A stretch of DNA of 64,000 nucleotides from Brevundimonas mediterranea. GTDB taxonomy: Bacteria; Pseudomonadota; Alphaproteobacteria; Caulobacterales; Caulobacteraceae. Under the pieces are notes generated by a model. It ran no database searches, had not been told where the DNA came from, and worked only from the letters and a program-made list of their open reading frames with translations. The DNA is taken from contig NZ_CP048751.1 of the NCBI RefSeq assembly GCF_011064825.1, positions 3,286,001 through 3,350,000 of the forward strand, read 5' to 3'. Of this stretch, positions 35,885 through 45,610 are shown piece after piece (position 1 is the first letter of the stretch; each line of letters starts with the position of its first letter). The position numbers and the translations under genes are program-made.

Positions 35885-35914
35885 GTCGACGAAGAACGCT
35901 GATTCTTCGCCGAC
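35885..35914 (-). terminator. Hairpin downstream of eno
   Basis: GTCGACGAAGAA (35885-35896) pairs with TTCTTCGCCGAC (35903-35914), one mismatch, 6-base loop, 11 bases after the eno stop. Read leftward it is followed by TTCCTTACGG, a weak T-tract, so termination may be partial and allow eno-ftsB read-through. Confidence 0.5.
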
Positions 35915-35925
35915 AATTCACAGGT

Positions 35926-37245
<1,320 letters not shown>

Positions 37246-37292
37246 TTAGACGTCTCCCCGCGAATCGCCAATGCCTGCGTCGCCCTTGGTCG

Positions 37293-37910
37293 TCAGGAAC
37301 AGCCCTCGACCAGTTGAATGGACGGATCCCCGGCGTGGATCATCATCACCTTGCCGTCGGAGCCGACCTCGTAGCGAATCCCGCGCGCGGCCGGATCGGT
37401 CACATAGGTCGTCGATCCGCCGCGCGACCAGACGAACAGGTCCTCCGCCGGCGCCGACTGATACTTGTGCGATTGGGCGAAGACGGCGCCGCCATAGGCC
37501 TGTTTGATCGCCATGCCCGTGTCGCCGACGCCGAACCCGCGGTCGGTCTTGATCGTCGCGCCGCGCGCGGCGGTGATACGGGTCAGCACGCCGTTCTGGA
37601 TCATGACGCGCACATCCTTGGGCGCATCGACCGGATGAAACTCGTCGCAGGTCTCCGGATCGGCCCCGCCGACGGCGTTTGGTTGGGAATCCTCGCCCCA
37701 GACCTGGACCAGCTCGGCGCGCGTCATGCCGATTCGCGCCGCCCCCAGACCATCGGCCGTCAGGGTCGAAGCATCGGCCGGCGGCGGCGGCGGCGCTTCG
37801 GCCGGCGCAGGGGCCGCAGCGGAAGGCGGCTGGGCCACGGGGTCGTCACGGCGTTCGCAGGCGGCGAGTGTGAGCAGCGCAAGTGCGCTGACGGTGGCGA
37901 AACGGATCAT
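37293..37910 (-). CDS. Hypothetical lipoprotein
   Basis: 205 residues with a lipobox LTLAAC (Cys18), then a Pro/Ala-rich linker (25-50) and a beta-rich domain containing GIGMTRAELVQVWG-type sequence, ETCDEF and, near the end, QLVEGCS. The pattern GLGAARIGMTRAEL recalls small periplasmic proteins with a BamE-like fold, but the resemblance is weak. It follows rpmF on the same strand after a strong terminator, so it has its own promoter. Function unknown. Confidence 0.8.
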   Translation of the reverse strand: MIRFATVSALALLTLAACERRDDPVAQPPSAAAPAPAEAPPPPPADASTLTADGLGAARIGMTRAELVQVWGEDSQPNAVGGADPETCDEFHPVDAPKDVRVMIQNGVLTRITAARGATIKTDRGFGVGDTGMAIKQAYGGAVFAQSHKYQSAPAEDLFVWSRGGSTTYVTDPAARGIRYEVGSDGKVMMIHAGDPSIQLVEGCS

Positions 37911-37953
37911 GGGCGTGCGTCCTTCTGAGAAGCTTCACAGCACAGAACGCACG

Positions 37954-37982
37954 AAAACGGCGCGCGGGTGACCGCGCGCCGT
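37954..37982 (-). terminator. Rho-independent terminator of rpmF
   Basis: An 11-bp perfect stem (37957-37967 with 37972-37982, ACGGCGCGCGG and its complement) around a GTGA loop. Read leftward it is followed by TTTTCG. It lies about 38 bases after the rpmF stop. Confidence 0.85.
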
Positions 37983-38019
37983 AATAAACTTCGTCCGGTC
38001 GAAACCGGGTCGTGGAAGA

Positions 38020-38202
38020 CTAGTCTTCCTTCGGCGTGATGACCTGGCGACCGCGATAGGTGCCGGTCTTCAGGTCGATATGGTGCGGGCGCTTCAGCTC
38101 GCCGGTGTCCTTGTCCTCGACATAGACGTTCGAGCTCAGGGCGTCGTGGGCGCGGCGCATGTTGCGACGCGAGGGGGATACTTTCCGCTTCGGAACGGCC
38201 AT
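38020..38202 (-). CDS. rpmF: 50S ribosomal protein L32
   Basis: A 60-residue basic ribosomal protein ([20 protein letters not shown] at the start, [13 protein letters not shown] end). It lacks the zinc-binding cysteines found in some L32 proteins. In many bacteria rpmF neighbours plsX; here it stands alone with its own terminator. Confidence 0.97.
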   Translation of the reverse strand: MAVPKRKVSPSRRNMRRAHDALSSNVYVEDKDTGELKRPHHIDLKTGTYRGRQVITPKED

Positions 38203-38347
38203 GTCCGTCTCAATCTTCTAAGTCGGGCGCCGCCCAGAGCCGAAGCCTGATCAAGCGCGAAAACGATAGCGGCGGCCCCGGTCCCTCGTGAGAAGAACGC
38301 CGAGCCGCCACGCGAGGCGCGGCTTATGCATGAACCGCACGACGATT

Positions 38348-38872
38348 TCAAGGCGTCTTGAGCGACTTCCAGCGATCACGGTCCAGCCCGAAGTAAAGAC
38401 TGTCCATCCAGACGCCCCCAACCTGCCAGGTCCGGCTGGCGGCCCCCGTCTGTTCGAAGCCCAAACGCCCTAACAGTCGAATGGACGCCGCATTGGAGGG
38501 GTCCACGTCGGCGGTGATCGCATCGATATCCCGCGTGACCATGACATGATCGATCACGGCGGTCAGCGCCTCCTTCGCCAGCCCTCGCCCCCAATAGTCG
38601 GGATGCAGGATGTAGCCGATCTCTGGCAGCCGCCAGAACCCCGCCTTGCCGATGACTCGACCTTGCGCCTCAATGACGAAATCGTCGCTGGTTTCCGGGG
38701 CGGCGGCGATCATGCTCTCCAGCCACTCCGCCGTCTTTTCCCTGGCCGCATGCGGCGTGGTCGACCACCACCGCATCGCTTCCGGAGATGAAAGGACCTG
38801 ATGCAGATCATCGACATCGTCCGGCCTCGCCCGTCGCAGAATCAGGCGCGGCGTGACGAGTTGAGAGATCAT
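38348..38872 (-). CDS. GNAT family N-acetyltransferase (RimJ/RimL-like)
   Basis: 174 residues from ATG 38872, overlapping the upstream stop (ATGA). RimJ/RimL-type pattern: LVTPRLILRRARPDD at the start, the acetyl-CoA loop LHPDYWGRGLAKEALTAVIDHV, and DPSNAASIRLLGRLGFEQTG. It probably acetylates a protein N-terminus or a small amine; the substrate is unknown. It is the last member of the ratA-oxidase-acetyltransferase cassette. Confidence 0.92.
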   Translation of the reverse strand: MISQLVTPRLILRRARPDDVDDLHQVLSSPEAMRWWSTTPHAAREKTAEWLESMIAAAPETSDDFVIEAQGRVIGKAGFWRLPEIGYILHPDYWGRGLAKEALTAVIDHVMVTRDIDAITADVDPSNAASIRLLGRLGFEQTGAASRTWQVGGVWMDSLYFGLDRDRWKSLKTP

Positions 38873-39429
38873 TGCACGGCGTTCCGCGTCAGGTGTTTGA
38901 CCACCTTGGCCGGGTTGCCGACCACGACAACGTCGGGCGGCACGTCCCTGGTCACGACGCTGCCTGCTCCGACGACGGCGCGATCGCTGATCGTCACGCC
39001 CGCCAGAACGATCGCCCCGCCGCCGATCCACACATCGTCGCCGATCGTGATCGGTCGAGCGGATTCCAGCCCTCGCCGCTCGACGGCGTCCAGCGGATGT
39101 TCCGGCGTCAACAACTGCACCCCTGGTCCGGCCTGAAAATTGTCGCCGATTCGGATTTCGGCGCAGTCCAGAAAGACGCTGTTGGCGTTAACGAAGGCGT
39201 TCGCTCCGAAATGGATATTGACGCCATAGTCGCAGAAGAAGCCCGGCATGATGATCGCCCTGCCGTCGGCCGCACGCACCAGTTCATTGACCAGGACGCG
39301 GCGCTTGTCGCGATCCGGCTCTGTATTGATGGCGATGGTCAGGCCCACGGCGCGGGCGCGGCCGTCGCGCAGGTCCGGGTCGCCCGGATTGTACGGCAGG
39401 CCCGCCAGCATCTTCTCGCGCTCGGTCAC
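38869..39429 (-). CDS. Maltose/galactoside O-acetyltransferase family (Maa/NodL-like)
   Basis: 186 residues from GTG 39429, overlapping the oxidase stop (GTGA). Order: the Mac domain (EKMLAGLPYNPGDPDL), then left-handed beta-helix hexapeptide repeats (FVNANSVFLDCAEIRIGDN, ITIGDDVWIGGGAIVLAGVTIS) and the catalytic His in LLTPEHPLD. It transfers acetyl from acetyl-CoA to a sugar hydroxyl. Neighbouring genes are not sugar genes, so the acceptor is open. Confidence 0.92.
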   Translation of the reverse strand: MTEREKMLAGLPYNPGDPDLRDGRARAVGLTIAINTEPDRDKRRVLVNELVRAADGRAIIMPGFFCDYGVNIHFGANAFVNANSVFLDCAEIRIGDNFQAGPGVQLLTPEHPLDAVERRGLESARPITIGDDVWIGGGAIVLAGVTISDRAVVGAGSVVTRDVPPDVVVVGNPAKVVKHLTRNAVQ

Positions 39430-40541
39430 GACGGGCTCGTCAGGGTCTTGGCCACCGCCTCGCCTATCGCCAGCGAACTGGTCAGGCCGGGGCTTTCTAT
39501 GCCGAACAGGGCCATCAGCCCCTCGATCCCGTGGTGCTCGACGCCGTGCAGTTGGAAGTCCGGCTGCGGTTCGCCCGGACCATGCAGCTTCGGCCGGATC
39601 CCGGCGTAGTCGGGCGTCAGGGCGCCGTCGGGCAGGCCAGGCCAGAAGCGGCGGATATAGGCGGCGAACACCTCCGCCTTGGCCGGATCGACCGAATAGT
39701 CCTCGGTCTCGACATAGGCCAGGTCCGGGCCGAACACGGCCTGCCCGCCCAGATCCTTGCGATAATGGGTGCCCAGGGCGCCGGGAATCGGCGGCGGATA
39801 GATCAGTCGGTCGAACGGCGCCTTGCCGACCAGCCTGAAGTAGACGCCCTTGCCGAAATGGCCGGCGGGAATGTCGCCGGCCGGATAGCCCTCGACGGCC
39901 GCCGCGACAGCCTGCGCCGACAGGCCAGGCGCCGTCACCAGCAGGCGGCTGGAGACCTCCATCGCCCCCTCCCCGCCTACGCGGATCGTGAAGCCGCCGC
40001 CCGGCAGGGGGTCTGCGCCTTCGAACGGGGCCGAGACCACCACCGATCCGCCCGCATCCTCGATCTCGCCCTGCAGGGCCAGCATATAGCCGTGGCTGTC
40101 GAACAGGCCGCTCTCGGGCGACAGGATGGCGGCGTGGGCGTTCAGCTCGGGCTCCAGCGCCCGCGCCTGAGCGCCGGTCAGGTGCGCCAGTCCCTCGACC
40201 CCATTCGCCGTCGCCTGTTCGAAGATGGCCTCGATCCGCTGGACCTCGGCCTTTTGCGTGGCCACGACCAGCTTGCCGCACTTCCGATGGTCGATCTTGC
40301 GGCTGGCCAGGAAGTCGTAAAGCGCCCGCCGCCCCTCGACGCAGAACCGCGCCTTCAGCGAACCCGACGGATAATAAAGGCCGCCGTGGATGACCTCGGA
40401 ATTGCGCGACGAGACGCCCTGGCCGATGTGGCCTTCCTTCTCCAGCACCAGCACCGTCAGGCCCCGTTTCGACAACGCCCGCCCGCAGGCCAGGCCCACG
40501 GCCCCGGCGCCCACGACGGTCGCGTCGAAATCGAAACTCAT
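39426..40541 (-). CDS. lhgO: FAD-dependent oxidoreductase, L-2-hydroxyglutarate oxidase-like
   Basis: 371 residues from ATG 40541, overlapping the ratA stop. A DAO-fold flavoprotein: the dinucleotide-binding VVGAGAVGLACGRALSKRG at the start, SSRNSEVIHGGLYYPSGSLKARFC and the C-terminal GIESPGLTSSLAIGEAV match the L-2-hydroxyglutarate dehydrogenase/oxidase family. It would oxidise L-2-hydroxyglutarate to 2-oxoglutarate and pass electrons to oxygen or quinone. Symbol assigned by family resemblance. Confidence 0.86.
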   Translation of the reverse strand: MSFDFDATVVGAGAVGLACGRALSKRGLTVLVLEKEGHIGQGVSSRNSEVIHGGLYYPSGSLKARFCVEGRRALYDFLASRKIDHRKCGKLVVATQKAEVQRIEAIFEQATANGVEGLAHLTGAQARALEPELNAHAAILSPESGLFDSHGYMLALQGEIEDAGGSVVVSAPFEGADPLPGGGFTIRVGGEGAMEVSSRLLVTAPGLSAQAVAAAVEGYPAGDIPAGHFGKGVYFRLVGKAPFDRLIYPPPIPGALGTHYRKDLGGQAVFGPDLAYVETEDYSVDPAKAEVFAAYIRRFWPGLPDGALTPDYAGIRPKLHGPGEPQPDFQLHGVEHHGIEGLMALFGIESPGLTSSLAIGEAVAKTLTSPS

Positions 40542-40990
40542 CGGCCGCCGTACCTCCGCTTCGCCTCGCCCTCGAAACAACCGATCAGCTTTTCCACCGC
40601 CCGGTCGAAATTGGCCGACAGCATCAGGTCCAGCATCCGCGACTTGAAGGCGAAGTCGATCATGAACTCCAGCCGCGCGCCGTCGGGATGCGGGAAAAAC
40701 TCCCACCGGTTCTTCAGATGTTTGAACGGCCCGCGCAACAGGCCGACCTCGACCTTGGGCGCATTGCGATCATGCCGGACCCAGGTGGAGAACCGCTCCT
40801 TCAGGAAGGAGAAGCCGACCCCGGCCTCGGCGTCCAGCACGGAGACGCCCTCGCCTTCGGCCCGCTCGTTCCAGACCCGCATCGACGTGACCCAGGGCAC
40901 GAAGTCGGGATAGGCGCGCACGTCGGCGACCAGATCGGCAAGCTGTTCGGGCGCATAGGGAAGGATGCGCGTAACGCGGTGGACGGCCAT
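40538..40990 (-). CDS. ratA: RatA/Coq10-type START domain protein
   Basis: A 150-residue single START (SRPBCC) domain: the N-terminal strand AVHRVTRILPYAPEQLADLVADV, then YPDFVPWVTSMRV, and the C-terminal helix MLDLMLSANFDRAVEKLIGCFE. Coq10-type proteins bind ubiquinone and help it reach the respiratory chain. Although the family is often called a toxin, no antitoxin is present, and location beside a quinone-type oxidase fits the lipid-chaperone role. It starts seven bases after lipA. Confidence 0.93.
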   Translation of the reverse strand: MAVHRVTRILPYAPEQLADLVADVRAYPDFVPWVTSMRVWNERAEGEGVSVLDAEAGVGFSFLKERFSTWVRHDRNAPKVEVGLLRGPFKHLKNRWEFFPHPDGARLEFMIDFAFKSRMLDLMLSANFDRAVEKLIGCFEGEAKRRYGGR

Positions 40991-40997
40991 TCGAACC

Positions 40998-41960
40998 TTA
41001 GCGGCGCAGCTGCGCCTCGCGCGCGGCCTTCAGCCGGGCGAAGTCGTCGCCGGCGTGGTGCGACGAGCGCGTCAGCGGCGACGAGGACACCATCAGGAAG
41101 CCCTTGGCCCGGGCGATCGCCTCATAGGCCTTGAACTCTTCCGGCGTGACGAACCGGTCGATGGCGGCGTGTTTGCGCGTCGGCTGCAGGTACTGGCCGA
41201 TGGTGATGAAGTCGACGCCGGCGGACCGCATGTCGTCCATCACCTGCATGACCTCTTCCTTGGTCTCGCCCAGGCCGACCATGATCCCGGACTTGGTGAA
41301 CTGTTCCGGGTCGCGTTCCTTGACCATCTGCAACAGGCGCAGGGAATGGAAGTAGCGGGCGCCGGGCCGGATCTTCAGATACAGGCGCGGAACAGTCTCG
41401 AGGTTGTGGTTGAAGACGTCGGGCTTGGCGTCGATCATCACTGCGGCGGCGCCGTCCTTGCGCAGGAAGTCGGGCGTCAGGATCTCGATGGTCGTCTTCG
41501 GCGCCTGAAGGCGAATCTGGCGCACCACTTCGGCGAAATGGGCCGCGCCGCCGTCCGCCACGTCGTCGCGATCGACCGAGGTGATCACCACATGGTTCAG
41601 GGCCATCTGCGACACCGCAAGCCCGACCTTGCCCGGCTCCTCCGGGTCCAGCGGCTGGGGCAGGCCCGTCTTGACGTTGCAGAAGGCGCAGGCCCGCGTG
41701 CAGGTGTCGCCCATGATCATCAGGGTGGCCTGCTTCTGGCTCCAGCACTCGCCGATGTTCGGACAGGCCGCCTCTTCGCAGACCGTGTGCAGGCCCTTGG
41801 AGCGGACGATGTCCTTGGTGGCGTTGTATTCCCCCGAGCCCGGCGCCTTGACGCGCAGCCAGTCGGGCTTTTTCAGAACCACCGACTCCGGGCGGTTCTG
41901 TTTTTCGGGGTGGCGCAGCTCCGACGGCTTGCGCTGAAGGGTGTCGATCAGGGTGACCAT
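40998..41960 (-). CDS. lipA: Lipoyl synthase
   Basis: A 320-residue radical SAM enzyme that inserts two sulfurs into octanoyl groups. The auxiliary cluster cysteines are Cys61, Cys66 and Cys72 ([12 protein letters not shown]), the radical SAM cysteines are Cys87, Cys91, Cys94 (CTRACAFC), and the C-terminal Arg-Ser region reads [14 protein letters not shown]. It makes the cofactor for the pdhB and pdhC lipoyl domains encoded 8 kb away. ratA follows with a seven-base gap. Confidence 0.97.
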   Translation of the reverse strand: MVTLIDTLQRKPSELRHPEKQNRPESVVLKKPDWLRVKAPGSGEYNATKDIVRSKGLHTVCEEAACPNIGECWSQKQATLMIMGDTCTRACAFCNVKTGLPQPLDPEEPGKVGLAVSQMALNHVVITSVDRDDVADGGAAHFAEVVRQIRLQAPKTTIEILTPDFLRKDGAAAVMIDAKPDVFNHNLETVPRLYLKIRPGARYFHSLRLLQMVKERDPEQFTKSGIMVGLGETKEEVMQVMDDMRSAGVDFITIGQYLQPTRKHAAIDRFVTPEEFKAYEAIARAKGFLMVSSSPLTRSSHHAGDDFARLKAAREAQLRR

Positions 41961-42131
41961 GGCCGGTATTTCGGCCTTCCGCGCCCCGATGGCAAGCCAC
42001 GGCCGGTTACAGATGATGGCGCGCTTGGGAACTCACGCCGCGTAACCTATCTTTTCAAGACACCGTCGCGTCATTAATGACGGACGCCCGACAACAGAGA
42101 GGGCCTCTCGCGCCCTCCGCAGGAGACGCGT

Positions 42132-43685
42132 TTGCGCCAGGCCCTGGATTCCTCGCTGTACGACACCACGCTGATCGACGCGCTGATCGACGCGCGCGCC
42201 CGGTTCGGGGACAAGGAAATTCTGGAGGACCAGGATCGCCACCCCCTCACCTACACCGGCTTGATCCGCGCCGCCTTCGTCCTGGGGCGCAAGATCGCGA
42301 ACATGACCGATCCGGGCGACCGGGTCGCCATCCTGCTGCCGTCGTCGATGGGCGTCGTCGTCACCTTCTTCGGCCTGCACGCCCACGGCCGCGTACCGGT
42401 CATGCTGAACTTCACCGCGGGCGAGACAAATCTGAAGGCGGCCATCAAGGCCTCGGGCGTCAAGAAGGTCCTGACCGCCAAACGCTTCATCGATCAGGCC
42501 AAGCTGGACGACCTGATCGTCGAGCTGAAGACGGTGGCCGAGGTCGTCTGGCTGGATGACGTACGCAAGACCATCGGCCTGGCCGACAAGCTGTACGGCC
42601 TCAGCGCCGGCGTTGCGCCCAAGCGGTTCCGCGTCAAGACCGACCCGGACGCGCCCGGCGTGGTCCTGTTCACCTCGGGCAGTTTCGGAACGCCCAAGGG
42701 CGTGGTGCTGAGCCAGAGGAACCTGGTCGCCAACGCCCGTCAGGTCGCGGCCCATATCGACCTGCTGCCGGAATGGGTGATGTTCAATCCCCTGCCCACC
42801 TTCCACTGTTTTGGGCTGACCGGCGGGGTCATCCTGCCGCTGCTTCAAGGCTTGAAGGCCTTCCAGTATCCGTCGCCGCTGCACGCCAAACAGATCACCG
42901 ACCTGCTGCCCCAGGTGAAGGCCTCGATCCTGTTCGCGACCGACACCTTCCTGAACCAGTATGGTCGCGTCGCCGAGGCGGACGACTTCGCCACCCTGAA
43001 GTTTGTGGTCGCCGGCGCCGAAAAGGTGCGCCAGGAAACCCGCAACCTGTTCAACTCAAAATTCGGCGGCGTCGAACTGCTGGAGGGCTATGGCGCGACC
43101 GAAGCCTCGCCGGTCGTCGCCGTCAATCACCCGGATCGCAACGCCCCCGGCACGGTGGGCCAGATTCTGCCCGGCATCGACTGGAAGCTGGAGCCGGTGG
43201 AGGGCATCGCGGACGGCGGCCGCCTGTATCTGCGCGGCCCCAATGTGATGAGCGGCTACGTCACCTCGGCCGAGCCCCTGGAATGGTCCCCGGTCGAGGA
43301 CGGCTGGCTGGACACCGGCGACATCGTCGATGTGGACGCCGAGGGCTATGTCACCATCAAGGGGCGCGCCAAACGCTTCGCCAAGATCGGCGGCGAAATG
43401 GTGTCGCTGACGGCGGTCGAAGGCATCGCCGGCGCGGTCTGGCCCGACCAGCGCCACGCCGTCGTCTCCATTCCCGACACCCGCAAGGGCGAAAAACTGG
43501 TCCTGGTCACTGACCACGCCGCGGCCGAGGTCGCGCCCCTGGCCGAATGGGCCCGCTCGAACGGGGCCCCCGAGCTGATCGTGCCCAAGAAGATCGTCAA
43601 GGTCGCCGAGGTTCCAGTCCTGGGCAGCGGCAAGACGGACTATGTCGCGATCCAGAAAATGGTCGAGGCGGAAAAGGCGGCCTGA
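42132..43685 (+). CDS. AMP-dependent acyl-ACP/acyl-CoA synthetase, Aas C-terminal-like
   Basis: 517 residues from TTG 42132; the start is fixed by AGGAG six bases upstream. Adenylation motifs: VLFTSGSFGTPKGVVLSQ (P-loop), LLEGYGATEASPVVAVN, DGWLDTGDIVDVD, and the C-terminal catalytic lysine region GSGKTDYVAI. The sequence resembles the acyl-ACP synthetase half of Aas, without its acyltransferase half. It would activate fatty acids released from membrane lipids for recycling. Monocistronic and divergent from lipA. Confidence 0.9.
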   Translation: MRQALDSSLYDTTLIDALIDARARFGDKEILEDQDRHPLTYTGLIRAAFVLGRKIANMTDPGDRVAILLPSSMGVVVTFFGLHAHGRVPVMLNFTAGETNLKAAIKASGVKKVLTAKRFIDQAKLDDLIVELKTVAEVVWLDDVRKTIGLADKLYGLSAGVAPKRFRVKTDPDAPGVVLFTSGSFGTPKGVVLSQRNLVANARQVAAHIDLLPEWVMFNPLPTFHCFGLTGGVILPLLQGLKAFQYPSPLHAKQITDLLPQVKASILFATDTFLNQYGRVAEADDFATLKFVVAGAEKVRQETRNLFNSKFGGVELLEGYGATEASPVVAVNHPDRNAPGTVGQILPGIDWKLEPVEGIADGGRLYLRGPNVMSGYVTSAEPLEWSPVEDGWLDTGDIVDVDAEGYVTIKGRAKRFAKIGGEMVSLTAVEGIAGAVWPDQRHAVVSIPDTRKGEKLVLVTDHAAAEVAPLAEWARSNGAPELIVPKKIVKVAEVPVLGSGKTDYVAIQKMVEAEKAA

Positions 43686-43690
43686 CCGCC

Positions 43691-44449
43691 CTACCCGATC
43701 CGCACCCCCGTCATTGAAATCGACCCGCCGTCGATGCTGTCGTTGAAGAAGGACACCGGCTCGCCCGCCGCCTGCTGGGCGGCGATATAGAGCACCGGCA
43801 GGTAGTGTTCGTCAGTCGGCACGCTCAGCTGGGCGTCCTCAGCCAGGCCGACCCAGTCGATCAGGGCTTCGTGGTCGCCGACCACAAAGGCCTGTTTGAC
43901 AGCCTCATTGAACCCTGTCGCCCAGCTATAGGGCTCGGCCCCCGTCTCGCGCTTCCAGGTCCGCAGATTGTGGACGAAGTCGCCCGAGCCGGCGATGACG
44001 ATTCCCTCGTCCCGCAGCGGCCGCAGGGCCTTGGCCAGTTCATAATGCTGGCGCGCCGTCAGTTCGCGATTCAAAGACAGCTGCACCACCGGCACGTCGG
44101 CGTCCGGCCACACATGGCACAGCACCGACCAGGTCCCGTGATCCAGGCCCCATTGTTGCGTCTGGACTGCCCCCGTCAGCTCCGCCACCCGAGCCGCCAG
44201 TTCGGGCGAGCCCGGGGCGGGATACTGAAACGCGTGAAGCTCAGGCGGAAAATTCCCGAAATCATGGATGGTTTCGGGCCGTTCCTGCGCCGTAACGCCC
44301 AGCCCGCGCGTCTCCCAATGGGCGGAGATCATCACCACCCCCTTGGGCTTGCCGATGTCTTCACCCAACCCGCGCCAAGCGGCCCCGAAGGGACCGCCAA
44401 GCGCGTTCATGGGCGAGCCGTGGCCAAAGAAAACGGCGGGCTGGCGCAT
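43691..44449 (-). CDS. ygiD: 4,5-DOPA dioxygenase extradiol-like protein (YgiD/LigB)
   Basis: A 252-residue class III extradiol dioxygenase fold. Metal-site histidines are in FFGHGSPMNAL, ISAHWETRG and the DHGTWSVLCHVWP segment; GSGDFVHNLRTW follows. YgiD-type proteins open catechol rings of dihydroxyphenylalanine-like substrates, but the true substrate is unknown. It starts four bases after wrbA, so a quinone/catechol detoxification pair is plausible. Confidence 0.92.
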   Translation of the reverse strand: MRQPAVFFGHGSPMNALGGPFGAAWRGLGEDIGKPKGVVMISAHWETRGLGVTAQERPETIHDFGNFPPELHAFQYPAPGSPELAARVAELTGAVQTQQWGLDHGTWSVLCHVWPDADVPVVQLSLNRELTARQHYELAKALRPLRDEGIVIAGSGDFVHNLRTWKRETGAEPYSWATGFNEAVKQAFVVGDHEALIDWVGLAEDAQLSVPTDEHYLPVLYIAAQQAAGEPVSFFNDSIDGGSISMTGVRIG

Positions 44450-44453
44450 CGGA

Positions 44454-45056
44454 TCAGCCGAACTGCTTCTTGGCGATCTCGGCGATGTGCTTGCCCTGGA
44501 AGCGGGCGCCGTCCAGGTCGATCTGGCTGGGCATGCGCGAGCCGTCGCCCTTGGTCAGGGTGGTGGCGCCATAGGGGCTGCCGCCGACGATCTCGTCCAT
44601 ATTCATCTGGCCCTGGAAGGCATAGGGCAGGCCGACCACGATCAGGCCGTGATGCATCAGGGTCTGAACCAGGCCCATCAGGGTGGTTTCCTGGCCGCCG
44701 TGCTGGGTCGCGGTCGAGGTGAAGGCGCCGCCGACCTTGCCCACCAGGGCGCCGTTGAACCACAGGCCGCCGGTCTGATCGAGGAAGTTGCGCATCTGCG
44801 AGGCGACGGTGCCGAAGCGGGTGCCGGCGCCGATGATGATCGCGTCATAGTTCGCCAGATCCTCGACCTTGGCGATGGGGGCCGCCTGATCCAGCTTGTA
44901 GCCCGACGCCTTGGCCAGTTCGTCCGGCACCAGTTCGGGCACGCGCTTGATGTCGACGACGGCGCCTTCGACTTCGCGCGCGCCTTCGGCGACGGCTTCG
45001 GCCATGGCTTCGATATGACCGTAGGTGGAGTGATAGAGGACGAGAATCTTGGGCAT
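44454..45056 (-). CDS. wrbA: NAD(P)H:quinone oxidoreductase, WrbA type
   Basis: A 200-residue flavodoxin-fold enzyme. The FMN phosphate loop is [16 protein letters not shown], then the [24 protein letters not shown] segment and TQHGGQETT, all WrbA hallmarks. It performs two-electron reduction of quinones, avoiding semiquinones. Just upstream of ygiD in the same transcript. Confidence 0.96.
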   Translation of the reverse strand: MPKILVLYHSTYGHIEAMAEAVAEGAREVEGAVVDIKRVPELVPDELAKASGYKLDQAAPIAKVEDLANYDAIIIGAGTRFGTVASQMRNFLDQTGGLWFNGALVGKVGGAFTSTATQHGGQETTLMGLVQTLMHHGLIVVGLPYAFQGQMNMDEIVGGSPYGATTLTKGDGSRMPSQIDLDGARFQGKHIAEIAKKQFG

Positions 45057-45151
45057 GGGGAGGCTCCATTGAATGATAGGCCGTCATTCGCAACAACGAC
45101 CGTTGCTAACTTGGCGTGTCCATCCTGCCCTTGCAAGCCCTCGGGCGGGTT

Positions 45152-45610
45152 TCACCGCACGAAGGGACAAACCGCATCATAGAATGCGCGGGTCCCGGGC
45201 GTTTCGCCGCCGCGCAGGCCGTGAAAACGATGCTCCATCACCATGGCCTGCTGCTCGATATTCAGCGAATCCCAGCGGCAGTCCGGATCGGCTGAATAGG
45301 CGTAGGCGGCGGCGCTGTCGCCCGCCTTCAGCTTGGCGAACAGCAGATTCACCCCCTGCTGCGCCTGCCAGACATGGGTCAGTTCGTGCACCAGCACGCC
45401 TTGAATCTGCTGCGACGCCTGGCCGAAGTCCGTCTGAAACGCCCGTCTGGGCCAGACGATCCAGTCGCGCCCGAACCAGCGGCCGGCGACGAAGGCGCGC
45501 CCGAAGGGCCAGGCGATCAACCGGATTCGATCCAGACGAAGCGCCGAACCGAACGCCTCACGCGCCAGGCTGGCCTCCCCTTCGGTCAAGGCGCGAATGA
45601 TGGATCCCAC
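45152..45610 (-). CDS. Vgr-related protein with HExxH zinc-peptidase motif
   Basis: About 152 residues from GTG 45610; TTG 45589, whose first bases overlap the upstream stop (TTGA), is an alternative. The motif VLVHELTHVWQ gives a gluzincin-like HExxH site. The rest, with ALTEGEASLAREAFGSAL at the start, resembles short proteins annotated as vgr-related in Caulobacterales. No signal peptide is evident. It overlaps the M15 peptidase gene by 25 bases or fewer, so the two are likely co-translated. Substrate unknown. Confidence 0.75.
   Translation of the reverse strand: MGSIIRALTEGEASLAREAFGSALRLDRIRLIAWPFGRAFVAGRWFGRDWIVWPRRAFQTDFGQASQQIQGVLVHELTHVWQAQQGVNLLFAKLKAGDSAAAYAYSADPDCRWDSLNIEQQAMVMEHRFHGLRGGETPGTRAFYDAVCPFVR

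Noticed and set aside
40538-40990. RatA as half of a toxin-antitoxin pair
   Set aside because: No small antitoxin gene is adjacent. The neighbours are lipA and an FAD oxidase, and the Coq10-like quinone-binding role fits better.
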